In this document: piece by piece, positions 36,556 to 43,911 of the stretch
How positions within the stretch are numbered: the first letter of the stretch is position 1
Layout: each line of letters begins with the position of its first letter
Assembly: GCF_900141775.1 (NCBI RefSeq)
Contig: NZ_FSRI01000003.1
Coordinates: 124,001-188,000 of the forward strand
DNA: 64,000 bases
Direction: 5' to 3'
DNA from: Salinivibrio sp. ES.052
GTDB taxonomy: Bacteria; Pseudomonadota; Gammaproteobacteria; Enterobacterales; Vibrionaceae
Notes under the pieces: generated by a model
Seen by the model: the letters and a program-made list of their open reading frames with translations, nothing else
The model's database searches: none
Told to the model about the DNA's origin: nothing
Translations under genes and position numbers: made by a program

Positions 36556-36605
36556 ATGAAACTATAAATTATTTTTAAGGAGGCATATGAAAACATAGTT
36601 TCACT
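36556..36605. promoter_or_regulatory. Additional HipB-like operator sites
   Basis: A half site ATGAAACTATA (36556-36566) and a second near-palindrome TATGAAA-ACATAG-TTTCAC (36586-36604) repeat the motif of the promoter operator 80-140 bases further upstream, so cooperative binding or looping is possible. A perfect AAGGAGG precedes the second site, followed by the three-codon frame ATG AAA ACA TAG. Confidence 0.55.
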
Positions 36606-36688
36606 TTTAGTGCCAGGCATATATGACGAAAAACTGATTCCTCACGGGACTGGGTTGTCGCTAACGCAGCTTTATCGCTCAACAAATC

Positions 36689-36707
36689 ATGCCATTTTGG
36701 CATAGTT
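36689..36707. promoter_or_regulatory. LysR-type operator, copy 2 (upstream of lrgA)
   Basis: ATGCCATTTTGGCATAGTT, with the perfect palindrome ATGCCA-TTT-TGGCAT inside, 82 bases before the lrgA start. It differs at one base from the copy at 34780-34798. Together the two flank the hipBA insertion. Confidence 0.7.
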
Positions 36708-36788
36708 TAAATAAAAAAAAGTCACTTTATTCACTCTCTGCCAAGACGTAAACTATGAGCCATCTCACAGATTCTTGGCACGCCTTCG

Positions 36789-37220
36789 ATGCAATTGATT
36801 AAAAACGCCTTACTTACCTTACTGCAAGTCTTTGTCTTAGCAGGCATTTGGTTTTTGTCTGATTGGTTGGTCACCACCTTTGCTATTCCACTACCGGCCA
36901 ACCTCACCGGTATGTTGCTGTTGTTAGGCGCATTAATGTTGAAAGTTGTCCGTGCCGATTGGTTACGTCGCGGGGCAGCGTGGCTGTTAGCAGAGATGTT
37001 GCTGTTTTTTGTGCCGGCGGTAGTGGCGGTGGTCAACTACCAAGATTTATTGCTGCAAGAAGGCGGTAAGATCATGGTAGTACTGATTTTGAGTACCGCA
37101 ATGGTGATTGCGTCAACCGCTTGGGTGGTCGATAAGGTGTATCGTTTTGAGGTTAAAATGGCGCGCCGCCGCAGTAATCATCACCACACGCATCATCCTG
37201 ATCTAAAATCGGAGTGCTAA
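36789..37220 (+). CDS. lrgA: CidA/LrgA family membrane protein
   Basis: A 143-residue holin-like protein with four membrane helices (VFVLAGIWFLSDWLV, LTGMLLLLGALML, LLAEMLLFFVPAVVAV, IMVVLILSTAMVIAS) and a His-rich hydrophilic tail (RRRSNHHHTHHPD). The family, with LrgB/CidB, affects autolysis and export of small carbon compounds such as pyruvate or acetate. It is first of a two-gene operon probably controlled by the LysR protein via the palindrome upstream. Confidence 0.88.
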   Translation: MQLIKNALLTLLQVFVLAGIWFLSDWLVTTFAIPLPANLTGMLLLLGALMLKVVRADWLRRGAAWLLAEMLLFFVPAVVAVVNYQDLLLQEGGKIMVVLILSTAMVIASTAWVVDKVYRFEVKMARRRSNHHHTHHPDLKSEC

Positions 37221-37223
37221 GCC

Positions 37224-37937
37224 ATGATGTCTGCTTTACCTGCTTGGCTTCACGCCTCGTTATTAAGCGTTACCTGCTTTTTAATGACCCTTGGCTTTTA
37301 TTACATGAGTAAATGGCTGTATCGCCGTCATCCCTCCATTCTGGTGATGCCATTGTTGCTCGCGCCCTTGCTGATTGTCGCGGTGGTGGTGGGGTTTAAT
37401 ATCCCGTATCAAGACTACATGGCGCAGTCGTACTGGCTGCTGTGGCTGCTGGGCCCGGCGACTGTAGCGTTTGCGATCCCCGTGTATGATAACCGCGCGC
37501 TCATCCGCCGCCATTGGTTGTCGCTATCGATAGGCGTCACAGTGTCTGTGCTGGTCGCGATTACCAGTACTGTGGTGCTAGCGCGGGTGTTTGAGCTGTC
37601 TGAGCTGCTGCAACGCAGTTTGGCGATGCGCTCAATCACCACCCCTTTTGCTGTAGAAGCCACCAAAGCGATTGGCGGGCAAAGCGATCTCACCGCGCTG
37701 TTTGTGGTTCTCACTGGGGTGATTGGCATGGCGATTGGTGAAAGTATTTTGACCGTGATTGCGATTCGCTCGCGCTTAGGCCGCGGCGCAAGTTTGGGCG
37801 CATCGGCCCACGGTGCTGGCACCGCTAAAGCGTATCAAATTGGTCACGAAGAAGGGGTGGTCGCCAGTGTGGTGATGATGATTGCCGGTATGGTGACTGT
37901 GTTGCTTGCACCTGTGTTGGGTCAGCTGCTTTGGTAA
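37224..37937 (+). CDS. lrgB: LrgB/CidB family membrane protein
   Basis: A 237-residue partner of LrgA with about seven membrane helices. The conserved region RSITTPFAVEATKAIGG and GASAHGAGTAKAYQIG identify the family. It starts three bases after the lrgA stop. E. coli YohK is the nearest well-known relative. Confidence 0.9.
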   Translation: MMSALPAWLHASLLSVTCFLMTLGFYYMSKWLYRRHPSILVMPLLLAPLLIVAVVVGFNIPYQDYMAQSYWLLWLLGPATVAFAIPVYDNRALIRRHWLSLSIGVTVSVLVAITSTVVLARVFELSELLQRSLAMRSITTPFAVEATKAIGGQSDLTALFVVLTGVIGMAIGESILTVIAIRSRLGRGASLGASAHGAGTAKAYQIGHEEGVVASVVMMIAGMVTVLLAPVLGQLLW

Positions 37938-37950
37938 GTGATCGCTAAGG

Positions 37951-37988
37951 ACTTTTCTGCGCTACGTTATCAGTAACTACAGAAAAGT
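37951..37988 (+). terminator. Stem-loop after lrgB
   Basis: A 9-bp perfect inverted repeat ACTTTTCTG / CAGAAAAGT with a 20-base loop. There is no T-run on the plus strand, so termination is weak or factor-assisted. Confidence 0.4.
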
Positions 37989-38057
37989 GGGAGAGGATGA
38001 AAGTTTCTGCTTGGTGCGCAGGTCTTGATCCTCACCAACCCTAATAACGAGGCGATC

Positions 38058-39209
38058 ATGAAACAGCACAAATCAATGTGGCGAGTTATCGCGTTCACAG
38101 CGTTCAGTTTGCTATCGATAGCAAGTTATGCGGCGGTGAAAGACACTGCCACCACAGACCAAGGCTACCAAAAGGCGACCCTTGCCGGCGGGTGCTTTTG
38201 GTGTACCGAGTCCGATTTGGAAAAACTCGATGGCGTGATCGATGTGGTGTCAGGCTACTCAGGCGGCGAGCTTGAAAACCCAACCTATAAACAAGTCTCG
38301 TCCGGCACCAGTGGCCATATTGAGGTGATTGATGTCACCTATGATCCAAAAGTCGTAGATTACGAACAGGTGCTCGATCAGTTTTTCCGTCATATCGACC
38401 CTACTGATGACCAAGGCTCGTTCGTTGACCGTGGTCCGCAATATCGCCCCGCGATCTTTTATCGCTCTGAAACGCAAAAACAAATTGCTGCCGATTTTAT
38501 GGCGGAAATTGAAGCGTTAGGCGTGTTCAAAAAGCCGCTGAAAACCGAGTTGATCCCGTTTGAGAAATTCTGGCCAGCAGAAAGCTATCATCAGGACTAC
38601 TACAAAAATCACAGTATTCGCTATAGCTATTACCGCTACGCATCCGGCCGTGATCAGTATCTGGACGAGATTTTTGGTGACGATCGCAAAGACAACCCCA
38701 TCACCTTGAGAGAAATGATTGACGCGCAGAAAGCGGACGAGATGACATCGAGTGCGAGCAATATGTCTTATTCGCGCCCCTCGGACGAAAAAATCCGCGC
38801 GATGTTGTCAGACATGGAATACGAAGTCACCCAAGAAGACGGCACTGAGCCAGCATTCCGCAATCCCTACTGGGACAACAAGCAAGCCGGGATTTATGTG
38901 GATATCGTTTCGGGCGAGCCGCTGTTCTCCTCCACTCATAAATACAAATCCGGCACTGGCTGGCCCAGCTTCACGCAGCCCATCAATAAGCAGTATGTGG
39001 TCACCAAGCCAGATAAATCACTGTTTTACACCCGCACCGAGGTACGCAGTAAGGTGGCGGATTCGCATCTCGGCCATGTGTTTGAAGATGGACCCGCGCC
39101 AACCGGCCTACGCTATTGCATGAACTCAGCCGCGATGCGCTTTGTGCCGGTCGATAAAATGGCCGAGGCGGGTTATGAGGATTACCTTTATCTGTTTGAT
39201 AATCAGTAA
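38058..39209 (+). CDS. msrAB: Bifunctional periplasmic methionine sulfoxide reductase MsrA-MsrB
   Basis: A 383-residue fusion. It has a signal peptide (to about residue 27, SIASYAA), an MsrA domain with [16 protein letters not shown], and an MsrB domain with SGTGWPSF and the catalytic Cys in [11 protein letters not shown]. It reduces both S- and R-methionine sulfoxide in exported proteins. The CxxC zinc pairs seen in many MsrB domains are not apparent. The start at MKQHK has GAGG six bases upstream; an earlier in-frame start would spoil the signal peptide. A thioredoxin-like reductant domain is absent, so an outside donor is needed. Confidence 0.92.
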   Translation: MKQHKSMWRVIAFTAFSLLSIASYAAVKDTATTDQGYQKATLAGGCFWCTESDLEKLDGVIDVVSGYSGGELENPTYKQVSSGTSGHIEVIDVTYDPKVVDYEQVLDQFFRHIDPTDDQGSFVDRGPQYRPAIFYRSETQKQIAADFMAEIEALGVFKKPLKTELIPFEKFWPAESYHQDYYKNHSIRYSYYRYASGRDQYLDEIFGDDRKDNPITLREMIDAQKADEMTSSASNMSYSRPSDEKIRAMLSDMEYEVTQEDGTEPAFRNPYWDNKQAGIYVDIVSGEPLFSSTHKYKSGTGWPSFTQPINKQYVVTKPDKSLFYTRTEVRSKVADSHLGHVFEDGPAPTGLRYCMNSAAMRFVPVDKMAEAGYEDYLYLFDNQ

Positions 39210-39225
39210 AATTAACGCTAACACA

Positions 39226-39261
39226 AACAACGCCCCAGCGAGTTCTCACTGGGGCGTTGTT
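39226..39261. terminator. Bidirectional terminator between msrAB and the solute-binding gene
   Basis: A 13-bp perfect stem, AACAACGCCCCAG / CTGGGGCGTTGTT, with a 10-base loop between two convergent genes. T-rich flanks are modest on both sides. Confidence 0.8.
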
Positions 39262-39282
39262 TATCTGTGGATGATTAAACGA

Positions 39283-40023
39283 TCAGTTAGCCGGTTTTTG
39301 TTCAGGCGGCGTTTGACCGTATTTTTCAAAAATGGCACTGACTTCGCCTGACGCTACCATTTGCTGAATGGTGCGCTCGAACTCAGGGAAATAATTCGCC
39401 ACCGGTGATTTTTTCGGGATGCTGATATAGCGTCCATTATAAAAACGGTCCACAAAATTGGCCTGAGTGAACGCGCTCACCGCAGTGAATTTATCAATAT
39501 CGTGGCTTGAAGACGTCACCGCCACATCAATACGCCCGTTTTCCAGTACCTTAATGATTTGTTCCGTGTCGTTGTAATAGCGACGCTTGAGATCCTCGGT
39601 ATTGTTAAATAAATCGGAGTAGAAGCTATCACGCAGTGCGCCGATCCGATACTGCTTTAGCTCTTCAAAACTATTGATTTGCTGGTTAACATTTGGGCCG
39701 ATGATGTAAAACACTTCACGGATGCTATAGCCATAAGGGACAGCATTCAAAAAGGCCTCACGCTCATTGTTCATCGAATGACGCGGAATAATATCAACCT
39801 CCCCGACTTCGGCAACGTTGATGGTTCTTGCCCATGGCACGGTCGACCAATCAGGTGTGTGGCCCATTTTCTCAAGTGCCACCGTAATAACTTCAGCGAC
39901 AGGGCCTTCACAACCGGTTTCGGTGGGGATCAACTCAGGCGCGCGATCGCGACAGTGTGCTCTAAAGGTGTCAGCGGTGGCCGGTACTGCCACGAGTATC
40001 AGTGCCAAAAGTAAGTATCTCAT
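39283..40023 (-). CDS. Periplasmic solute-binding protein, family 3-like
   Basis: A 246-residue exported protein (signal peptide to about residue 17, VPATA) with the two-lobed fold of amino-acid-type binding proteins: EVITVALEKMGH, GEVDIIPRHSMN, IGALRDSFYSDLF, ENGRIDVAVTSS. No transport genes are adjacent. Two cysteines (HCRDR and TGCEG) may form a disulfide. Orphan proteins of this kind in vibrios may act as sensors or scavengers; the ligand is unknown. Confidence 0.78.
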   Translation of the reverse strand: MRYLLLALILVAVPATADTFRAHCRDRAPELIPTETGCEGPVAEVITVALEKMGHTPDWSTVPWARTINVAEVGEVDIIPRHSMNNEREAFLNAVPYGYSIREVFYIIGPNVNQQINSFEELKQYRIGALRDSFYSDLFNNTEDLKRRYYNDTEQIIKVLENGRIDVAVTSSSHDIDKFTAVSAFTQANFVDRFYNGRYISIPKKSPVANYFPEFERTIQQMVASGEVSAIFEKYGQTPPEQKPAN

Positions 40024-40184
40024 TGTCTACCCTCACAGTGATTAGTACTCAGTAAGCGTAGTGATCCCTTTGCAAAACTGCCTGTTTTTTGAACACCCAT
40101 AGCCTCTTATTCAAAGGTGACCTCTGTCAGTGTTTGCGGTAAAGTCCTTTTATCTCAGGCATATCACATCAATAGGGACATGGC

Positions 40185-40829
40185 ATGCACACCATCTTAA
40201 TTACTGGATTTGAACCGTTCGGCGGCGAGAGTGACAACCCGTCATGGCAAGTGGCAAACGCATTAGAAGGCTGGCAGCCCAATGAAGAGTGCATCGTCAA
40301 AGCCGTGCGCCTGCCCTGCACCTTTGAAGACAGCTTATCAACGTTACATAGCGCGTTGGAATCGCTCAGTCCGGTGATGGTGATTGCTCTTGGCCAAGCC
40401 GGTGGTCGCGCTGAGATAAGCTTGGAGAAGGTAGCGATCAATTATCAAGATGCGCCTATTCCCGACAACGCCGGTAAGCAGCCACATGGCACGCCGGTGG
40501 TGTCATCTGGGCCCAATGCCTATTTTTCTACCTTGCCGCTCAACCGTTTAGTGAACGCGTTAAACGAAGCGCATCACCCTGCCAGTATTTCTTACACCGC
40601 GGGCACCTTTGTGTGTAACCACGTGTTTTATGGCTTGATGCATGCGCTGGCTCATCATACTGAGGTACGCGCCGGCTTTATTCATATTCCCTACAGCCCA
40701 GCACAAGCGTGTAAGCACCGCGCCCCGAGCATGCCAGTGGGTGATGTGGTGGCGGCGATGAAGATAGCCATTGAGTTGAGTTTATTGGATGATGATGTCA
40801 CCACCGTATGTGAAGGTATGTTGCACTAA
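40185..40829 (+). CDS. pcp: Pyroglutamyl-peptidase I
   Basis: A 214-residue cysteine peptidase of family C15. It has the N-terminal ITGFEPFGGESDNPSW, catalytic Glu in RAEISLEKVAIN, Cys in GTFVCNHVFY and His in AGFIHIPY. It removes N-terminal pyroglutamate from peptides. The ATG at 40185 follows AGGGACATGGC. It is monocistronic. Confidence 0.95.
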   Translation: MHTILITGFEPFGGESDNPSWQVANALEGWQPNEECIVKAVRLPCTFEDSLSTLHSALESLSPVMVIALGQAGGRAEISLEKVAINYQDAPIPDNAGKQPHGTPVVSSGPNAYFSTLPLNRLVNALNEAHHPASISYTAGTFVCNHVFYGLMHALAHHTEVRAGFIHIPYSPAQACKHRAPSMPVGDVVAAMKIAIELSLLDDDVTTVCEGMLH

Positions 40830-40908
40830 CGCTAGATAGATGGCGCCCGGACGATAGCGCCTAGAGGACGGAGCACAGTTGCGGTTACCGTGCTCCTAAC
40901 CCAGTCGC

Positions 40909-41640
40909 TTAAAACAGCCACTCAGTGACAAGATCGTTGTCGGTCAGCACGCTATCGAGAAAGGCAAACAAGTGCGCATTCATCGGTGCCGTATCAAAGG
41001 CGCGAATGGAGGCAGGGTCTTGAATAAAGCGCTTGTTAGCGGCCTCGCCCTCTGGATAGGCGGCGTGCAGTAAGCCTTCAACCGCCAGCGGTGTCAACTC
41101 AAGGTGGCATTGAAAGCCATACACCCTTGGTCCGTACTTCACGATCTGGCGCGGGCAACCTTCGCTGCTAGCCAGTACACGACTGTTTGGTGTCAGCCCC
41201 GGCATATCATGGTGCCAATGGCCCACAATTTCTTGCGGCGCGAAGTGCGGAATGTGCTCGTCGATGTGGCCATCTTCGCTTAATTGGATGGGGAAGTAGC
41301 CAATCTCGGGCTCAGGACTTGTCTGATACGGCGCGCCCAAGGCTTCACCAATCAGTTGCGCGCCGAGGCAAATCCCTAATACCGCACTGCCTTGTTCGAT
41401 ACACTGCTTAATCAGCGCTTGCTCGCGCTGGCTATCAAAGTGTGGACATTCAGATTGTGGCGTATCTGGACTTTGCGGCCCGCCGAGTACCACCAGCAGA
41501 TCAATGCCTTCACCACTTTCTGGCAACGGCTCGCCCCGATACAAATGACTGGTTGTCACATGATAGGCACGCTCGTCACACCAATCTAAAATGGCACCTG
41601 GGCCTTCAAACGCCTCGTGAATAACAAGATGGACGCGCAT
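40909..41640 (-). CDS. Class I glutamine amidotransferase-like protein
   Basis: A 243-residue GATase1 domain. The nucleophile Cys is in VLGICLGAQLIGEAL, with catalytic His-Glu in YGFQCHLELT. It resembles the stand-alone GuaA-type amidotransferase-like hydrolases that act on glutamine or gamma-glutamyl compounds. No synthetase partner is adjacent, so the real substrate is open. Confidence 0.85.
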   Translation of the reverse strand: MRVHLVIHEAFEGPGAILDWCDERAYHVTTSHLYRGEPLPESGEGIDLLVVLGGPQSPDTPQSECPHFDSQREQALIKQCIEQGSAVLGICLGAQLIGEALGAPYQTSPEPEIGYFPIQLSEDGHIDEHIPHFAPQEIVGHWHHDMPGLTPNSRVLASSEGCPRQIVKYGPRVYGFQCHLELTPLAVEGLLHAAYPEGEAANKRFIQDPASIRAFDTAPMNAHLFAFLDSVLTDNDLVTEWLF

Positions 41641-41705
41641 TCCTCACTCCTTGGGATTTGTTTTACGCACGATTGCGGCTAAGCATACTATATTGAGCGT
41701 CGGCC

Positions 41706-42443
41706 TCAAGCCTTGCCAACCTCGAGTGGCGGGCGCGCCACAAACGCTTGAGTTAGCAACTGAAACAGCTGTTCGGTTGCCGGCAATTCATCTAAGTGCG
41801 CGGCTAATGGGGTATGCACCTCGGCCTCAATGCGATCGGCGTGACCACATAACTGGTTGCACAGCGACACGGGGGCAACAATATGTTGGCAATCCGCATC
41901 AACCAGCAAACACGCTTGCGCCAGCATCACTGTTTGTTTGGCATCGCCTGCGCCCGCGCCTAAACGCAGGATACGCTGGGCAGTTCCCACCACTTTTTTG
42001 CCGGCAATATTGAGGTTGTAGTCACCATCACAATACGAACCGGGCGTATCGCCCACCGCCGTTACAATGCCTAACTGATGGAAAAAAGACTGTAAAATGG
42101 TGCAAAAATACTGGTAAGCCGTCTGGATATGATAAGGCGTGTTAGCAGGCCACACCGTCAGATAAGACACGTTAATCACCCCTGGCAGTTGCGGCACCGG
42201 CGCCCCGCCTGTTTGGCGGTTATGTACTTGCCAACCTAACGCTGATAACGCGCGGCGTAATTCAGGGGTTTGGGGCCATTTTTGGCCCGCCGGCAGTACC
42301 AAGGTTTGCGCATCTGGCTGCCAAAGCAGTAATGCCTCGTTGAGTTCGCCCTGCTCTATCCGGCGGATCAGCGCCTGCTCTTTCTCAAATGCAGACGCCA
42401 CCGACAGCGAGGGATAACGCAAAATCGTTTTTTGAGTCGCCAT
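41706..42443 (-). CDS. Lipoate-protein ligase family protein
   Basis: A 245-residue LplA/LipB-fold protein. Family stretches are NRQTGGAPVPQLPGVIN (equivalent to RRxTGGG), GDYNLNIAGKKVVGTAQR with the conserved lysine, and a C-terminal helical end. It likely attaches lipoate or a related acyl group to carrier proteins, or belongs to a divergent amidotransferase branch. The usual second glycine of TGGG is Ala here, so activity should not be assumed. Confidence 0.75.
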   Translation of the reverse strand: MATQKTILRYPSLSVASAFEKEQALIRRIEQGELNEALLLWQPDAQTLVLPAGQKWPQTPELRRALSALGWQVHNRQTGGAPVPQLPGVINVSYLTVWPANTPYHIQTAYQYFCTILQSFFHQLGIVTAVGDTPGSYCDGDYNLNIAGKKVVGTAQRILRLGAGAGDAKQTVMLAQACLLVDADCQHIVAPVSLCNQLCGHADRIEAEVHTPLAAHLDELPATEQLFQLLTQAFVARPPLEVGKA

Positions 42444-42481
42444 CGTGCACTCGCTATCGTTACATTCCTATTATCCGGCTA

Positions 42482-42865
42482 TTAACCGAACAAACGCTGC
42501 CAAATGCTTGGGTTGCGTTTGTCGTGGTACTCTTCACGCAAGGCATCGATTTGGCGCATCCCTTGTTTTGCTTGGTCGAGATCGCCTTCGCTGAGCGCCG
42601 TATCAATCTTATCCAAGGTCACCGCCAATTTATCGAACCCTTCCATAAAGATATCCGTTTTTTCCGGTGGGTAGCTGCCCGCTTTGGCTTTCGCAACCAG
42701 GGTTTCCAGTTTGGCGACCGGTGCTTGCATGGCGTCAATACTTTGCGCACTCGCCGCTTCTTTGAAGGTCATTTTAATTTCTTTCATGATCGGCTTGAGC
42801 TCAGAGGCTGAGACGTTCAACGACAGCAGCACCGCCACCGCACCCGTGAGTATGACTTTCTTCAT
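42482..42865 (-). CDS. cybC: Cytochrome b562
   Basis: A 127-residue periplasmic four-helix haem protein. The signal peptide is cleaved after residue 20 (NVSA). Axial ligands match the family: Met27 (mature residue 7, ELKPIMKEI) and His114 (REEYHDKRN). No Cys is present for covalent haem attachment. Electron carrier role inferred. It lies between the ligase gene and divergent viuB. Confidence 0.85.
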   Translation of the reverse strand: MKKVILTGAVAVLLSLNVSASELKPIMKEIKMTFKEAASAQSIDAMQAPVAKLETLVAKAKAGSYPPEKTDIFMEGFDKLAVTLDKIDTALSEGDLDQAKQGMRQIDALREEYHDKRNPSIWQRLFG

Positions 42866-42967
42866 TTTTGCTCCATGTAATTGTTTTTTAGTAATAATAT
42901 TGCGCCATCATCTTACTCACTTATCGTGGTATTTCCTAGCGTAGAAGCGTAAAACAATGTAAAGCGC

Positions 42968-43020
42968 TTACACATTCCGCATCCAGATGTTATGATTAAT
43001 TGTAAATGATAATGATTTTA
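42968..43020 (+). promoter_or_regulatory. viuB promoter and Fur box
   Basis: TTACAC (42968-42973), a 17-base spacer, and TATGAT (42991-42996). A Fur-box-like site (core AAATGATAATGATTTTA, 43002-43020, about 14 of 19 consensus bases) lies around the expected transcription start, 12 bases before the ATG. Confidence 0.7.
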
Positions 43021-43031
43021 AGTTAGATAAT

Positions 43032-43799
43032 ATGAAACAGCCGAACTATCACCTCACTCACGTTATTGATACCCAAACCGTCACACCCAATATGCAACGC
43101 TTAACCTTACAAAGCGACGCCTTCGCGGACTTCCCAGCGGAGTGTGAAGGCGGCTATATCAAGTTGCTATTTGATAAAGCGGGAAGCACGGATCTGAACG
43201 AATTAGCAGAAGGCGAACGCCCTGTGATGCGCACCTACACCATTCGCCGTTTTATGCCTGACCAGCAGCAAATTGAAGTGGATATGGTTCGCCATCAAAT
43301 CGAGCAAGCCGATTGTGGCTTTGCTGCGCGCTGGGCACTGAACGCCCAAGTGGGCGATACCATTCATATTGTCGGCCCTGGGACGATTGCACCGATAAAT
43401 CGCGATGCAGATTGGTTCTTTATGGCCGCAGACATGACCTCGTTGCCGGCGCTATCGGCCAAGATCAAAACCTTGCCTCGCGATGCCAAAGGTTATGTGG
43501 TGATCCAACTCGATACCACAGAGGATGCCCAACCACTCGACGCTCCCGCTGGCATGGAGATTATTTGGCTAACCACACCAACGTTGTCTGAGACGGTAAA
43601 AGCACAGCCTTGGTTAGCGGGGCAAGTGTCCGTGTGGTGTGCCTGTGAATTTGAAAGCATGCGCGCACTGCGCCAGTATTTCCGCAATGATCGTGATGTT
43701 GAGCGTGAGTTTATCTACATCAGCAGCTATTGGAAAAATGGCGTGACCGAAGAAGGCCACAAAGTGATCAAGCGCGAAGACGCGGAGAACAATCAGTAA
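43032..43799 (+). CDS. viuB: Siderophore-interacting ferric reductase, ViuB-like
   Basis: A 255-residue NAD(P)H/FAD-type SIP-family protein. The FAD-binding RTYTIRRF is followed by VDMVRHQ; then GPGTIAPINRDADWFFMAADMTSLPAL, the NAD(P)H lobe, and a C-terminal EFIYISSYWKNGVTEEGHK, typical of ViuB/YqjH. It frees iron from imported ferric siderophores by reduction. The Fur box supports iron regulation. No siderophore biosynthesis or receptor gene is adjacent. Confidence 0.92.
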   Translation: MKQPNYHLTHVIDTQTVTPNMQRLTLQSDAFADFPAECEGGYIKLLFDKAGSTDLNELAEGERPVMRTYTIRRFMPDQQQIEVDMVRHQIEQADCGFAARWALNAQVGDTIHIVGPGTIAPINRDADWFFMAADMTSLPALSAKIKTLPRDAKGYVVIQLDTTEDAQPLDAPAGMEIIWLTTPTLSETVKAQPWLAGQVSVWCACEFESMRALRQYFRNDRDVEREFIYISSYWKNGVTEEGHKVIKREDAENNQ

Positions 43800-43860
43800 G
43801 CCTGATATGCGCGTGATGTTCATCTGTCAGTGAGCGAACTTTTCCAGTCTCAACCCGCAT

Positions 43861-43887
43861 AAAAAAAGCGCCGATAGCGGCGCTTTT
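43861..43887. terminator. Bidirectional terminator between viuB and the S9 peptidase
   Basis: AAAAGCGCCG-ATAG-CGGCGCTTTT stem-loop with A-run and T-run flanks. It serves both convergent genes. Confidence 0.92.
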
Positions 43888-43911
43888 CACGTTTAAGGGG
43901 TTACCCTTTGA

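Noticed and set aside
41651-42013. Plus-strand frame opposite the lipoate-ligase-like gene
   Set aside because: It overlaps a well-supported gene almost fully and shows no family features.
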